64,000 nucleotides of DNA, taken from the NCBI GenBank assembly GCA_018433835.1, contig JAHDQM010000014.1:1-64000 (forward strand), written 5' to 3'. Within the stretch, counting starts at the first letter, position 1. Every line of letters begins with the position of its first letter. The stretch comes from Methanoculleus sp. Its GTDB lineage: Archaea; Halobacteriota; Methanomicrobia; Methanomicrobiales; Methanoculleaceae. Below are positions 32,323 through 41,962 of this stretch, piece by piece. The translations under genes and the position numbers were made by a program. The notes beneath the pieces were generated by a model. It did not search any database and had not been told where the DNA came from. It saw nothing but the letters and a program-made list of their open reading frames with translations.

Positions 32323-32835
32323 ATGGTACGAAAACCAGCGAAGATGTACAGGAATCTCGCAAAGAAAGCATATACACGCAGGGAATACATGGGCGGCGTG
32401 CCGGGCAGCAAGATCGTGCAGTTCGATATGGGCAATCTCACCGAGAATTACCCGGTCGAACTCTCCATCGTCGCCGACGAGACCTGCCAGATACGCCACA
32501 CGGCCCTTGAAGCCGCCCGTATCGGCATCAACCGGCAGCTCGTCAAAGAGGTCGGAAGGGCAAACTTCCACCTGAAGATCCGGACCTACCCGCACCACGT
32601 CCTGCGCGAGAACAAGCAGGCAACCGGCGCAGGAGCGGACCGTGTCTCGGAGGGGATGCGCCTCGCCTTCGGGAAGGCCGTGGGTACCGCAGCAAGGGTT
32701 GAGAAGGGCCAGAAGGTCTTCTCAGTCTGGACAAGCCCGCAGCACGTCGAGAAGGCCAAGGCCTCCCTCAAGCGCGGCATCTACAAGCTCCCGACTCCCG
32801 CCAGAATCGTCGAAGAGCGGGCGCCGACAGCGTAA
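32323..32835 (+). CDS. rpl10e: Large-subunit ribosomal protein L10e (uL16 family)
   Basis: The protein has 170 residues, the normal archaeal length. The start [20 protein letters not shown] and the [19 protein letters not shown] loop, which reaches towards the peptidyl-transferase centre and tRNA elbow, are diagnostic. [20 protein letters not shown] is the conserved basic helix region. It has its own TATA box and is followed by a T tract, so it is a single-gene transcription unit. Confidence 0.97.
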   Translation: MVRKPAKMYRNLAKKAYTRREYMGGVPGSKIVQFDMGNLTENYPVELSIVADETCQIRHTALEAARIGINRQLVKEVGRANFHLKIRTYPHHVLRENKQATGAGADRVSEGMRLAFGKAVGTAARVEKGQKVFSVWTSPQHVEKAKASLKRGIYKLPTPARIVEERAPTA

Positions 32836-32854
32836 ATCCGCATCCCCTCCTATC

Positions 32855-32860
32855 TTTTTT
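32855..32860 (+). terminator. Oligo-T terminator after L10e
   Basis: Six T residues 20 bases past the stop codon, before the TATA box of the fumarase operon, fit an archaeal intrinsic terminator. Confidence 0.5.
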
Positions 32861-32908
32861 GCGAGGAGCGTCCCCCGGACGGCAGATTCGGTACCTGCGG
32901 GAATATAG

Positions 32909-32917
32909 GTTTTTATA
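32909..32917 (+). promoter_or_regulatory. TATA box of the fumarase-kor-suc-dacZ operon
   Basis: GTTTTTATAG lies about 27 bases before the ATG at 32938, placing the transcript start at or next to the start codon: a leaderless mRNA for the first gene. Confidence 0.6.
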
Positions 32918-32937
32918 GTCGCTTCCCACCAGTATAA

Positions 32938-33777
32938 ATGATGGCTAACCCGGCAGACACGACGCTTTCGGACGCATTGGCAGGCGCCACAGAGAGGGCT
33001 CTTGTGGAGTCCGAGATCCGGCTCCCTCCCGACGTGTTCGCGGCGCTCCGGAGGGCGGCGGCGGACGAGAGGGACGCGATCGCACGTCGGGAACTCGCGA
33101 ATATCCTCGAGAATATCGCGCTCGCAGAAGAGCGGCAGGTGCCAATTTGCCAGGATACCGGCGTGCCTGTGATCTACCTCACACTGCCTCCCGATATCGG
33201 GCTCTCGCCCGACCTCTTTGAAGGGGTGCGGGAAGGAGTGCGCCGGGCGACGGCCACAATACCGCTCCGCCCGAACGTCGTCGACCCCCTCACCCGGGAG
33301 AACACCAACGACAACACCGGTGCCGGGATGCCGGCGGTCCACGTGATCCCCGGCGACCGGCTCACAGTGACGGTCCTCCCGAAGGGTGCGGGCTCCGAGA
33401 ACGTCTCAAGGCTCGGGATGCTCCTCCCCTCGCAGGCAGCACAGATACCGAAATTCGTCGCCGAGACGATGCTCCTTGCCGGGGGCAGGCCCTGCCCGCC
33501 CGTGATCCTCGGCGTCGGGATCGGCGGGACGTTCGATTTGGCGGCTGCGCTTGCAAAGGAAGCCCTGCTGCTCCCGATCGATACCATGGACGAGTACGAG
33601 CAGGAACTCTGCGACGCGGTCAATGCCCTCGGCATCGGGCCGATGGGGCTTGGCGGCGACACGACGGCGCTCGCGGTGAAGGTGAAGCGGGCTGACTGCC
33701 ACACCGCATCCCTCCCGGTGGCGGTGAACGTGCAGTGCTGGGCCTGCCGCCGGGCGACCGTGGAGGTGAAGCGTTGA
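32938..33777 (+). CDS. Fumarate hydratase class I, alpha subunit
   Basis: The protein has 279 residues (two Met codons in tandem at 32938 and 32941). Class I fumarases use a 4Fe-4S cluster to interconvert fumarate and malate. Cluster ligands are visible as C in VPICQDTGVP, a second Cys near the C-terminus in NVQCWACRRAT, and C in KRADCHTA; NTNDNTGAGMPAVH is a conserved active-site segment. Its stop overlaps the TTG start of the beta subunit. First gene of a nine-gene coupled cluster. Confidence 0.95.
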   Translation: MMANPADTTLSDALAGATERALVESEIRLPPDVFAALRRAAADERDAIARRELANILENIALAEERQVPICQDTGVPVIYLTLPPDIGLSPDLFEGVREGVRRATATIPLRPNVVDPLTRENTNDNTGAGMPAVHVIPGDRLTVTVLPKGAGSENVSRLGMLLPSQAAQIPKFVAETMLLAGGRPCPPVILGVGIGGTFDLAAALAKEALLLPIDTMDEYEQELCDAVNALGIGPMGLGGDTTALAVKVKRADCHTASLPVAVNVQCWACRRATVEVKR

Positions 33778-34331
33778 ACCTCACGACACCGCTCGGCGAC
33801 GAGGTCCTCTCGCTCCGGGCGGGGGATCAGGTCACCCTCTCCGGGACGATCTACACCGCCCGGGACGAGGCCCACCTGCGCATGATGGAGGAAGGCATTC
33901 CTTTCGACCCGAAGGGCGCCGCGGTCTACCACTGCGGTCCGGTGGTGCAGGACGGCCGGCTCGTCGTTGCCGGACCCACCACGTCAGCCCGGATGAACGC
34001 GCTCACGGGATTCCTCATCGACGCGGGCGTCCGCGCCCTCATCGGCAAAGGCGGCATGGATCCTTCGGTGGTCGAGCAACTCCGGGGACGCGCCGTCTAC
34101 CTCGCGCTCACGGGGGGGTGCGCCGCGCTCGCCGCTGCCAGAATGACCCTTAAAGGCGTCTATTTCGAAGACCTCGGCATGGCCGAGGCGGTCTGGGTCA
34201 TCGAGGCGGATCGCCTGCCGCTGACGGTGGGGATCGACGCCCACGGCGGCGATCTCTTCGAGGCCATACAGCAGAAAGCGAAAACACAATTTCACCAGCG
34301 ATTCAATATCAAGCAGGATACCGTCTCATGA
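33774..34331 (+). CDS. Fumarate hydratase class I, beta subunit
   Basis: The protein has 185 residues. The start is a TTG at 33774 set by GGAGGTGAAGCG just upstream, and its TTGA overlaps the alpha-subunit stop. Family motifs are LTTPLGDEVLSLRAGDQV, YHCGPVV, AGPTTSARMNALT and GKGGM. The domain swap partner of the alpha subunit, it holds part of the substrate site. Its end overlaps korD by four bases. Confidence 0.95.
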   Translation: MNLTTPLGDEVLSLRAGDQVTLSGTIYTARDEAHLRMMEEGIPFDPKGAAVYHCGPVVQDGRLVVAGPTTSARMNALTGFLIDAGVRALIGKGGMDPSVVEQLRGRAVYLALTGGCAALAAARMTLKGVYFEDLGMAEAVWVIEADRLPLTVGIDAHGGDLFEAIQQKAKTQFHQRFNIKQDTVS

Positions 34332-34600
34332 AACTCGTCATCGATGAAAGCCGCTGCAAAGGATGCAACCTCTGCGTGCTGGTCTGCCCCTATGGGATAT
34401 TTCAGGAAGGGACGGAACTCAACAGCCGGGGGATCGTCACTCCGGTCCTCGACCGCCCCGAACGGTGCACGAACTGCAGGCTGCAGGCCCTCTACGGGCG
34501 GATGCTCTGCGGAGTCTGCCACATAATCTGCCCCGACCAGGCGATCGCCTGGGTCGAGGAGAAACCGTTCGAGCCCCATAAAGTGGAGGTGGAGTTTTGA
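34328..34600 (+). CDS. korD: 2-oxoglutarate ferredoxin oxidoreductase, delta subunit
   Basis: The protein has 90 residues and is a ferredoxin-like electron-transfer subunit. One cluster motif is canonical, CKGCNLCVLVCP; the second is drawn out as CTNC, then C..C...CP (MLCGVCHIICP), with an unusual 12-residue insert between its first cysteines. It overlaps fumarase beta and korA by four bases each. Confidence 0.93.
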   Translation: MKLVIDESRCKGCNLCVLVCPYGIFQEGTELNSRGIVTPVLDRPERCTNCRLQALYGRMLCGVCHIICPDQAIAWVEEKPFEPHKVEVEF

Positions 34601-35697
34601 GCAGGGTTGAGTTCATGCAGGGGAATACCGCCTGTGCAGAGGGCGCGCTCGCCGCCGGATGCCGGTTCTTCGGCGGCTACCCGATCACGCCGTCGACCGA
34701 GATAGCCGAAGCCATGGCCCGGAAACTCCCGAAGGCCGGCGGGGTCTTCATCTCCATGGAAGACGAACTCGCGAGCATCGCCGCGGTTATCGGCGCCGCC
34801 TGGACGGGGACGAGAGCCATGACCGCCACGAGCGGCCCCGGGTTCTCGCTGATGATGGAGAACATCGGCTACGCGGCCATGACCGAGACGCCGTGCGTCA
34901 TCGTCAACATCCAGCGGGGCGGCCCGAGCACCGGCCAACCAACGCGGGCCGCGCAGGGCGACATGCTCCAGTGCCGGTTCGGGTCGCACGGCGACTACAG
35001 TACCATCGCGATCACACCGAATTCTGTTCAGGAGATGTTCGACCTGACCGCAAAAGCGTTCGACCTCGCCGACCGGTTCAGGGTCCCCACCTTCCTGATG
35101 GCCGACGAGATCGTCGGCCACATGCGGGAGCGGGTGACCATCCCCGACGCGGTCGAGGTCACCCGCTCAAGCCCGCTTGCGGAAGGCTCGCTGCCCTTCG
35201 AGGCCGGCGACGACGGAATCCCCGGGTTCGCACCCTTCGGCTCGGGGAGATCCGTCCACGTGACCGGCCTCACCCACGACGAACGGGGCTACCCGGACAC
35301 GACCGATCCCGAGGCGCACGACCGGCTCGTGCGGCGGCTGGTCGCCAAGGTCGAGTCGGCGCGCCGCGAGATCGCCGACTACGAGGTCGTAAACCCCGAC
35401 GCCGAGACGGTCTTCGTCACCTACGGCCCGCCGTCCCGGACGGTGCAGCAGGTGATGCGCGACCGCCGGGACGACTCGATCGGACATTTGCGCCTCCGGG
35501 TCGTCTGGCCGTTCCCGGAGTTCGCCCTGCAGGAGTTTGGGAACGCTCAAGTCTTCCTGATGCCGGAACTGAACATGGGCCAGATGGTGCGGGAGGTCCA
35601 GCGCCACGTGGACCAGCCGGTCGTCTCGATCCCGAAGATCGGGGGCGAACTCCAGACCCCCGCCGAACTCGTGCAGGTCCTGGAGGCGCACCGATGA
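34597..35697 (+). CDS. korA: 2-oxoglutarate ferredoxin oxidoreductase, alpha subunit
   Basis: The protein has 366 residues. It starts MQGNTACAEGALAAGCRFFGGYPITPSTEIAE (in part GGYPITPSTEIAE), the hallmark of the pyrimidine-binding alpha subunit, with TSGPGFSLMMENIGYA and QRGGPSTGQPT following. In methanogens of this order the enzyme runs reductively, carboxylating succinyl-CoA to 2-oxoglutarate with reduced ferredoxin for glutamate synthesis. The ATGA overlap with korB shows coupling. Start codon is TTG/ATG-like: the frame begins at 34597 with TTG (TTGAGCAGGG), read from the TGA overlap. Confidence 0.95.
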   Translation: MSRVEFMQGNTACAEGALAAGCRFFGGYPITPSTEIAEAMARKLPKAGGVFISMEDELASIAAVIGAAWTGTRAMTATSGPGFSLMMENIGYAAMTETPCVIVNIQRGGPSTGQPTRAAQGDMLQCRFGSHGDYSTIAITPNSVQEMFDLTAKAFDLADRFRVPTFLMADEIVGHMRERVTIPDAVEVTRSSPLAEGSLPFEAGDDGIPGFAPFGSGRSVHVTGLTHDERGYPDTTDPEAHDRLVRRLVAKVESARREIADYEVVNPDAETVFVTYGPPSRTVQQVMRDRRDDSIGHLRLRVVWPFPEFALQEFGNAQVFLMPELNMGQMVREVQRHVDQPVVSIPKIGGELQTPAELVQVLEAHR

Positions 35698-36482
35698 TCG
35701 CCCCCGACTGGTTCCGGGAGGACCGCCTGCCCCACATCTACTGCACCGGGTGCGGCAACGGGACGGTCATCAACTGCACCCTCGGGGCGGTGGAGGAGAT
35801 GGGCTGGAAACGTGAAGAGACGGTCTTCGTCTCCGGGATCGGGTGCTCTTCCCGCGCTCCCGGCTACATCCTCACCGACTCGCTCCACACCACCCACGGG
35901 CGGGCGCTCGCGTTCGCCACCGGGGTGAAGATGGCACGGCCGGATTTGAACGTCGTCGTCTTCACGGGAGACGGGGACCTTGCCGCCATCGGCGGGAACC
36001 ACTTCATCCACGCCTGCCGCCGGAACGTGGACATGACCGTGGTCTGCATGAACAACCATATCTACGGCATGACAGGTGGGCAGGGGAGCCCGACGACGCC
36101 GCCGGGGGCCATCTCGACGACGACGCCCTACGGGGCGAGCGAACCGGCCTTCGACCTCGCGGAACTCGCCGTCGCCGCCGGCGCGAACTACGTCGCCCGC
36201 TGGACGTCCTACCACGTCAAAGAACTCACGAAGGCCGTCGCTGCCGGGATGCAGACGCCTGGGCTCGCCTTTATCGAGGTGCGGACTCAGTGCCCGACCA
36301 ACTACGGCCGCCACAACAAACTCCGGCGGGTCTCGGACATGATCGAGCACCTCCGGAGCCACGCGATGCTTGTCGATAAGTACAACCGGCTGACTGCCGA
36401 AGGGAAACCGGTCCCGGACGGGACCTTCACCGTCGGGGAACTGGTCCGGCGGAACCGGCCGGCGATGGGGGTGAAGTCATGA
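35694..36482 (+). CDS. korB: 2-oxoglutarate ferredoxin oxidoreductase, beta subunit
   Basis: The protein has 262 residues. It binds thiamine diphosphate: the motif FTGDGDLAAIGGNH ends with NNHIYGMTGGQ. CTGCGNGTVINC at the N-terminus provides cluster ligands. The start ATG at 35694 overlaps the korA stop; the open frame continues far upstream in another gene's territory and is not coding there. korC overlaps at the 3' end. Confidence 0.95.
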   Translation: MIAPDWFREDRLPHIYCTGCGNGTVINCTLGAVEEMGWKREETVFVSGIGCSSRAPGYILTDSLHTTHGRALAFATGVKMARPDLNVVVFTGDGDLAAIGGNHFIHACRRNVDMTVVCMNNHIYGMTGGQGSPTTPPGAISTTTPYGASEPAFDLAELAVAAGANYVARWTSYHVKELTKAVAAGMQTPGLAFIEVRTQCPTNYGRHNKLRRVSDMIEHLRSHAMLVDKYNRLTAEGKPVPDGTFTVGELVRRNRPAMGVKS

Positions 36483-37018
36483 GGCACGAGGTCAGGTTCT
36501 CGGGATACGGCGGGCAGGGGATCATCCTCTCCGCGGTCATCCTCGGGCGGGCGGCGGCGCTCTACGACGGCAAATACGCCGTCCAGACACAGGTCTACGG
36601 CCCGGAGGCCCGGGGCGGCGCCTCGATGGGTCAGGTGGTGATCGACGATGAGCCGATCCTCTACCCCGAGGTGGCCGAACCCGACATCTTCGTCATCATG
36701 TCCCAGCAGGGGTTCGAGAAGTACGGGGTCCTGGCGCGGGAGGACGCAGTCATGCTCCTTGATTCCGACCTGGTCCGGTCGCGCCCGATCTCGCGCTACT
36801 GCGGGATCCCGGCGACGGCGGAGGCGAAAGGTACTCTCGGCCGGGAGATCGTGGCAAACATCGTAATGATGGGCGCCCTCGTGACCGCAACCGGGGTCGT
36901 GAGCAGGGAGGCGATCGAGCGTGCGGTGCTCGACAGCGTCCCCAGAGGCACCGAGGAACTGAATCTGAAGGCGTTAAAGAGGGGATTCGAACTCGGAGAG
37001 CGAGCGTGTAACCTATGA
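36479..37018 (+). CDS. korC: 2-oxoglutarate ferredoxin oxidoreductase, gamma subunit
   Basis: The protein has 179 residues, starting RHEVRFSGYGGQGIILSAVI, the signature of the gamma (CoA-binding) domain, followed by QVYGPEARGGASMGQVVI. It completes the DABC set of the oxidoreductase. Four-base overlaps tie it to korB upstream and sucC downstream, so the succinyl-CoA-consuming and -producing enzymes are made in concert. Confidence 0.95.
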   Translation: MRHEVRFSGYGGQGIILSAVILGRAAALYDGKYAVQTQVYGPEARGGASMGQVVIDDEPILYPEVAEPDIFVIMSQQGFEKYGVLAREDAVMLLDSDLVRSRPISRYCGIPATAEAKGTLGREIVANIVMMGALVTATGVVSREAIERAVLDSVPRGTEELNLKALKRGFELGERACNL

Positions 37019-38100
37019 AACTACTGGAATACGAGGCAAAACGGGTCTTTTCGGGGTACGGCATTCCGGTCCCGAAGGGGGTTCTCATACGGGAACCGGA
37101 AGAGGTCACGGCACATCTGCAGGAACTGGGGGATGCCGTGGTGCTGAAGGCGCAGGTGGACGTCGGCGGGCGCGGCAAGGCCGGCGGCGTCCTCTTCGCC
37201 GACGATGCGGCAGCGGTCCGGACCGCCCGGGAGCTCTTCTCCCGGGAGATCAAGGGCGTCCCGGTCAGGGAGATCCTGGTCGAGGAGCGCCTCCCGATCG
37301 AGCACGAGTACTACGTCAGCATCGCCATCGACCGGTCGAGCAGACAGCCGGTGGTCCTCTTTGCCGACGCCGGCGGAGTGGAGATCGAGAACGCGGCAAG
37401 GGAGGACGAGTCTGCCGTGAGGAGGGTCGTCGTATCCCCCCTCCTCCGGGACATCCCGCCGTTTCTCATGCGTGAACTCCTCGGCGGAGCGCCGAAGGAA
37501 CTCGCCCCCGTCATCAACAGCCTCTACCACGTATTCCAGGAGAAGGATGCCATGCTCGCGGAGATCAACCCGCTCGTGACGACGCCACAGGGGGTCTACG
37601 CGGCGGACGCGAAGATGATCGTCGACGACAACGCCCTCGCCCGCCAGGGAATAGCGGTCAACCGCGACCTCTCGGAGCGCGAGCGCGAGGCCGAGAAGCA
37701 CGGTTTCTCCTACGTGGAGCTGGACGGGAGCATCGGCGTCATCGGCAACGGTGCCGGGCTCACGATGTCGACGCTCGACCTCATCGAATATTACAGCGGA
37801 CGGGCGGCGAACTTCCTCGACGTCGGGGGCGGCGCCGACCAGGAGCGCGTGATGCACGCCGTCCGGCTCGTCGCGAGCATGCCCGATGTCGCGGTGATCG
37901 TGGTCAACCTCCTCGGCGGCATCACCCGGTGCGACGAGGTGGCGAAAGGAATCATCGCCGCCGGGGTCGCACCGCCGGTCATCGTCCGGATGGCCGGGAC
38001 GAATGAGGAGGAAGGACGGCGGCTGCTCGCCGAATGCGGCTACCGGATGCTCGAGAGCATGGATGCGGCCGTGAAAGCGGCGATGGAGGTCGCAAAATGA
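37015..38100 (+). CDS. sucC: Succinyl-CoA ligase (ADP-forming) beta subunit
   Basis: The protein has 361 residues. The ATP-grasp domain begins KLLEYEAKRVFSGYGIPVP with VVLKAQVDVGGRGKAGGV; the C-terminal CoA-ligase half contains NGAGLTMSTLDLI, NFLDVGGGAD and LLGGITRCDEVAKGI. It makes succinyl-CoA for the Kor reaction in the reductive direction. Length is a little short of bacterial SucC (about 388), normal for archaeal forms. Confidence 0.95.
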   Translation: MKLLEYEAKRVFSGYGIPVPKGVLIREPEEVTAHLQELGDAVVLKAQVDVGGRGKAGGVLFADDAAAVRTARELFSREIKGVPVREILVEERLPIEHEYYVSIAIDRSSRQPVVLFADAGGVEIENAAREDESAVRRVVVSPLLRDIPPFLMRELLGGAPKELAPVINSLYHVFQEKDAMLAEINPLVTTPQGVYAADAKMIVDDNALARQGIAVNRDLSEREREAEKHGFSYVELDGSIGVIGNGAGLTMSTLDLIEYYSGRAANFLDVGGGADQERVMHAVRLVASMPDVAVIVVNLLGGITRCDEVAKGIIAAGVAPPVIVRMAGTNEEEGRRLLAECGYRMLESMDAAVKAAMEVAK

Positions 38101-38963
38101 TCTATGGTGGCAAGAATCTCGGCGTGATCGTGCAGAACATCACCGGCAGGCAGGGCACGTTCCACACGGAACTGATGAACGCCTACGCACGCGAGGTAGG
38201 CGGGCAGGGCGTCGTCGCGGGGGTTGCGCCCGGGAAGGCCGGCCGGGAAGTCCACGGCGTGCCGGTCTACAACACGGTGAAGGATGCGCTCGCCGAGCAC
38301 GACGCGACCGCGAGCGTCGTCTTCGTCCCGGCAGGCGCCGCGGGCGACTCAATCATGGAGGCGGCGCACGCGGGGATCGAGCTTGCGGTCGTCATCACCG
38401 AGCACATCCCCGTCCACGACGCTATGTTGGCGATCGCCTACGCGAAACTCCACGACTGCACGGTCATCGGCCCGAACTGCCCGGGGCTCCTCTCGCCGGG
38501 GGAGTGCAAACTCGGGATCATGCCGGCCCACCTCGCCACCCGGGGAGAGGTCGGCGTCGTCTCCCGCAGCGGCACCCTCACCTACGAGGTGGTCGACGAA
38601 CTCACCCGTGCCGGCATCGGCCAGAGCACGGTGATCGGGATCGGCGGCGACCCGGTGATCGGCCAGACGTTCGTGGATGCGCTCGCCCGGTTCGAGGACG
38701 ACCCCCATACGAAAGCCGTCGTCGTCATCGGCGAGGTGGGGGGCAACCTCGAAGAGGAGGGGGTCCGGTCGACCGATCTGCCGGTCGTCACCTACATCGC
38801 CGGCGTGAGCGCCCCGCCCGAAAAAAAGATGGGCCACGCTGGTGCAATCATCGAGGGCGGCGAGGGCGACGCACGGTCCAAGGTCCGGCGGCTTGCCGCC
38901 CTCGGGATCCCCGTCGCATCCCGGCCCTCAGAGATACCGGGACTTATCAGGGAGGTGCTATGA
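38097..38963 (+). CDS. sucD: Succinyl-CoA ligase (ADP-forming) alpha subunit
   Basis: The protein has 288 residues from ATG 38097 ([20 protein letters not shown]). The N-terminal Rossmann CoA-binding domain is followed by [17 protein letters not shown], and the phospho-His is in [17 protein letters not shown] (His near 245). It pairs with SucC. Its stop overlaps the dacZ start by four bases. Confidence 0.96.
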   Translation: MIYGGKNLGVIVQNITGRQGTFHTELMNAYAREVGGQGVVAGVAPGKAGREVHGVPVYNTVKDALAEHDATASVVFVPAGAAGDSIMEAAHAGIELAVVITEHIPVHDAMLAIAYAKLHDCTVIGPNCPGLLSPGECKLGIMPAHLATRGEVGVVSRSGTLTYEVVDELTRAGIGQSTVIGIGGDPVIGQTFVDALARFEDDPHTKAVVVIGEVGGNLEEEGVRSTDLPVVTYIAGVSAPPEKKMGHAGAIIEGGEGDARSKVRRLAALGIPVASRPSEIPGLIREVL

Positions 38964-39772
38964 ACGGCGACCTGATGCTTGCAACCGCCTGTGAGGTGGC
39001 GAAGAAGATCGGGGCGCTGGCGGTCGTCTCGTTCGTCGACCCGATCCCGCTCCCCCCCGGCACGCCCGATATCCCGATCATCCGGGTGCAGGAACTCCAG
39101 CTCGATGTTTTAAAAGATCTGACCATGCACGACATCCTGGAGGTGAGCGAGCGGCATATGCTCGACGCCGCAGTCCACCTCTATCTCCGGCGCAACCTGG
39201 AGAGCGGCCTCGTCGTCGGTGTCTTTCCTTACGCCATCATCATCTACGACATCGAGGAGGGGAAGAACTTCATCAACCTCAAGGACTTCTCCGACATCGT
39301 CCCCCGCGAGGTGCTTCATTCGGCCCTCACGCTGGCCCTCGAGATCGCGGTCGAAGGAAGGGAAGGACGGTCTATCGGCACCGCGTTTATCGTAGGAGAC
39401 CCGGAGGAGATCTTCCGGCACTCCCACCAGGCGATCATCAACCCCTACCAGGGGCAGCCCGCCGCCCTCCGGGACATCAAGAACCGGGATAACTGGGAGA
39501 GTGTCAAAGAGTTCGCCCAGCTCGACGGCGTCTTCGTCATCGACAAGAACGGCGAGGTACGGTCGGCGGGGCGCTACCTGGACGTCACCGGACGGGGTAT
39601 CTCTCTTCCCGGGGGCCTCGGGGGGAGGCACCGCGCAACCGCGTCCATTACGCACGAAATCCCGGTCATCGGCATCACGGTCTCCGAGAGCGGGGGCATG
39701 GTGCGCATATTCAGGGATGGAAACTGCAAAATCAGCATCCGTTCCGACATCCGCCTCAGGAGTGACGGTTAG
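38960..39772 (+). CDS. dacZ: Diadenylate cyclase (DisA_N/DAC domain), DacZ type
   Basis: The protein has 270 residues. The C-terminal half is a DAC domain that joins two ATP into cyclic di-AMP: the DGA-type motif reads QLDGVFVIDKNGEV (Val in place of Ala) and the second motif is GGRHRATASI, followed by VSESGGMVRIF. The N-terminal half is the PK-C-like domain of archaeal DacZ. It is the ninth gene of the fumarase-kor-suc cluster, with the same four-base overlap style, which suggests c-di-AMP output is tied to this pathway. No terminator is evident before mat. Confidence 0.88.
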   Translation: MNGDLMLATACEVAKKIGALAVVSFVDPIPLPPGTPDIPIIRVQELQLDVLKDLTMHDILEVSERHMLDAAVHLYLRRNLESGLVVGVFPYAIIIYDIEEGKNFINLKDFSDIVPREVLHSALTLALEIAVEGREGRSIGTAFIVGDPEEIFRHSHQAIINPYQGQPAALRDIKNRDNWESVKEFAQLDGVFVIDKNGEVRSAGRYLDVTGRGISLPGGLGGRHRATASITHEIPVIGITVSESGGMVRIFRDGNCKISIRSDIRLRSDG

Positions 39773-39776
39773 AAAT

Positions 39777-39784
39777 GGTTATAT
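39777..39784 (+). promoter_or_regulatory. TATA-like element before mat
   Basis: GGTTATAT lies just after the dacZ stop and about 50 bases before the mat ATG, allowing a separate promoter for the essential SAM synthetase gene. Confidence 0.4.
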
Positions 39785-39832
39785 GAGTTGCAATCATTTC
39801 TCTTATCACAATTTAGAACTACGGTGGATTTT

Positions 39833-41035
39833 ATGACCAGGAACATCAGCGTAGAAGGGCTTGACCAGATCCCGATCGAGAAGCAACGGATCGAACTGGT
39901 GGAGCGCAAGTGTCTCGGGCACCCGGACAGCCTCGCAGACGGTATCGCGGAGTCGATCAGCCGGGCACTCAGCCGGTCGTACCTGGAGGAGTGCGGCATC
40001 GTCCTGCACCACAATACCGACCAGGGCGAGGTCGTTGCGGGGGAGTCGCTCCCGAAGTTCGGCGGCGGCACGATCACAAAGCCGATCTACTTCCTCATAT
40101 CGGGGCGGGCGGCCAAGACCTTCAACGGCGTGAACATCCCCGCAGACGCGATCGCCGTCGAGGCGGCACGGGACTACATTAAGAGAATCCTCCCCATCAT
40201 CAACATGGACCGCGAAATCATCGTCGACTGCCGGATGGGAAAGGGGTCGACCGACCTGCAGGACGTCTTCCGGTCCTGCGAGGGGAAAGTCCCGCGGGCG
40301 AACGACACCTCGTTCGGTGTCGGACACGCGCCGTTCAGCGAGGCGGAGAGCATTGTTCTGGGCGTCGCCGCGTTCATCGACGGTACGCTCCGCCTGAAGT
40401 ATCCCGTCATCGGCCAGGACTGCAAGATCATGTGCCTGCGCGACGGCGATGCCATCACCCTCACCATCGCCATGGCGTTCGTGGACCGTCACTGCTCAAG
40501 CATCGCCGAATACATCGAGCAGAAGAACTTCCTGACCGAGCAGATCACGGCGGTCGCAAAACAGTTTACCACGAGAGCGGTCAACGTCGCCATCAATACC
40601 GCCGACGACCTCGAGGGCGCCAGCGTCTTCCTGACGGTCTCGGGAACTTCGGCCGAGATGGGCGATGACGGGTCTGTCGGCCGCGGCAACCGCGCGAACG
40701 GGCTGATCACCCCGAACCGCCCGATGAGCATGGAGGCAACGAGCGGCAAGAACCCGATCAACCACATCGGAAAGATCTACAACCTCCTCGCGACCCAGAT
40801 CGCACAGGACTGCGTCGCGAGGGTCGACGGCATCGAGGAGATGTACGTCCGTATGCTCTCCCAGATCGGCCACCCGATCGACCAGCCGCACGTGGCAAGC
40901 GCCCAGATTCTCACGAAACCTGGTGTCAATATCAACTCCATCAAGCCTGATATCGAGGCGATCATCGACGGGTGGCTGGAGAAGACCCCCACCATCACCG
41001 AAAAGGTCATCAGGGGAGAACTCTCCACCTTCTGA
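39833..41035 (+). CDS. mat: S-adenosylmethionine synthetase, archaeal type
   Basis: The protein has 400 residues from ATG 39833 ([20 protein letters not shown]); an ATG at 39788 is in frame but the preceding residues are not conserved. It makes SAM from ATP and methionine. Archaeal motifs: [21 protein letters not shown]-like [25 protein letters not shown] and [21 protein letters not shown] precedes the start and a TTATAT element lies about 50 bases upstream. Confidence 0.97.
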   Translation: MTRNISVEGLDQIPIEKQRIELVERKCLGHPDSLADGIAESISRALSRSYLEECGIVLHHNTDQGEVVAGESLPKFGGGTITKPIYFLISGRAAKTFNGVNIPADAIAVEAARDYIKRILPIINMDREIIVDCRMGKGSTDLQDVFRSCEGKVPRANDTSFGVGHAPFSEAESIVLGVAAFIDGTLRLKYPVIGQDCKIMCLRDGDAITLTIAMAFVDRHCSSIAEYIEQKNFLTEQITAVAKQFTTRAVNVAINTADDLEGASVFLTVSGTSAEMGDDGSVGRGNRANGLITPNRPMSMEATSGKNPINHIGKIYNLLATQIAQDCVARVDGIEEMYVRMLSQIGHPIDQPHVASAQILTKPGVNINSIKPDIEAIIDGWLEKTPTITEKVIRGELSTF

Positions 41036-41058
41036 CCTTCCCGGAGTTGTTGCAACCC

Positions 41059-41958
41059 ATGAGTAAACCGTTATCCCGGCAGCCCGGGTCCGGACCCGGG
41101 CTCGTTCGTCTCGCCGTCCCGAACAAAGGGAGAATTGCCCAGCCCATCAACGAGTTGATCGAAAAAAGCGGCCTCCATCTGATTGACGGGGGAGAGCGAA
41201 GGCTCATCACCCGGACCCGCGACCCGAACGTGGAGATCCTCTTCGCCCGTCCGATCGATATACCGGAGTACGTGGCGAGCGGCGTTGCCGACCTCGGCAT
41301 TACCGGAAGGGATATGGTCATGGAGCGGGGCTCGGTGGTCGAGCAGGTACTCGACCTGCAGACCGGCAGGGCCACGCTCGTCGTCGCCGTCCCCGAGGAG
41401 TCCGGCATCGAGACCGTCGCCGACCTCGCGGGGGCAACGGTGGCGACCGAGTTCCCCGCAATCACCCGCTCGTTCTTTGCCGGGCACGGGGTCGCCGTGA
41501 CGGTGGTGACCGTCGGGGGGGCATGCGAGGCGACGCCGCACCTCGGGATCGCCGACGCCATCGTCGACCTCTCCTCCTCGGGCACGACGCTGCGGACGAA
41601 CCACCTCCGCGTCATCGACGAGGTTCTCGCCTCCACGACGGTCCTGGTGGCGAACCCCGCCTCTCTCGCGGAGAAGAGGGAGAAGATCGACGAGATCGTC
41701 CTTGCCCTCGATAGCGTCATCCGGGCAAAGGGACAGTGCTACCTGATGATGAACGTCCACCGGAGCGCCCTTGCGGACGTGAGAGAGGTGCTGCCCGGCC
41801 TCTCCGGCCCGACGGTGATGGACGTGGCATCCGACGAGAACCTGGTCGCCGTCCACGCTGTCGTGAAAGAGGAACGGGTCTACCAGCTGATCAACCAGTT
41901 AAAGCGGGCCGGCGCAAAAGACATATTAGTCATGCCCATCGAACGGATCATACGCTGA
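41059..41958 (+). CDS. hisG: ATP phosphoribosyltransferase, long form
   Basis: The protein has 299 residues and catalyses the first step of histidine synthesis. [15 protein letters not shown] start ([11 protein letters not shown]), [10 protein letters not shown], and the PRPP loop ECEATP-type segment ([19 protein letters not shown], in part [10 protein letters not shown]) are visible. The last 75 residues form the ACT-like regulatory domain, so feedback inhibition by histidine is expected. hisA follows four bases after its stop. Confidence 0.95.
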   Translation: MSKPLSRQPGSGPGLVRLAVPNKGRIAQPINELIEKSGLHLIDGGERRLITRTRDPNVEILFARPIDIPEYVASGVADLGITGRDMVMERGSVVEQVLDLQTGRATLVVAVPEESGIETVADLAGATVATEFPAITRSFFAGHGVAVTVVTVGGACEATPHLGIADAIVDLSSSGTTLRTNHLRVIDEVLASTTVLVANPASLAEKREKIDEIVLALDSVIRAKGQCYLMMNVHRSALADVREVLPGLSGPTVMDVASDENLVAVHAVVKEERVYQLINQLKRAGAKDILVMPIERIIR

Positions 41959-41962
41959 GAGC

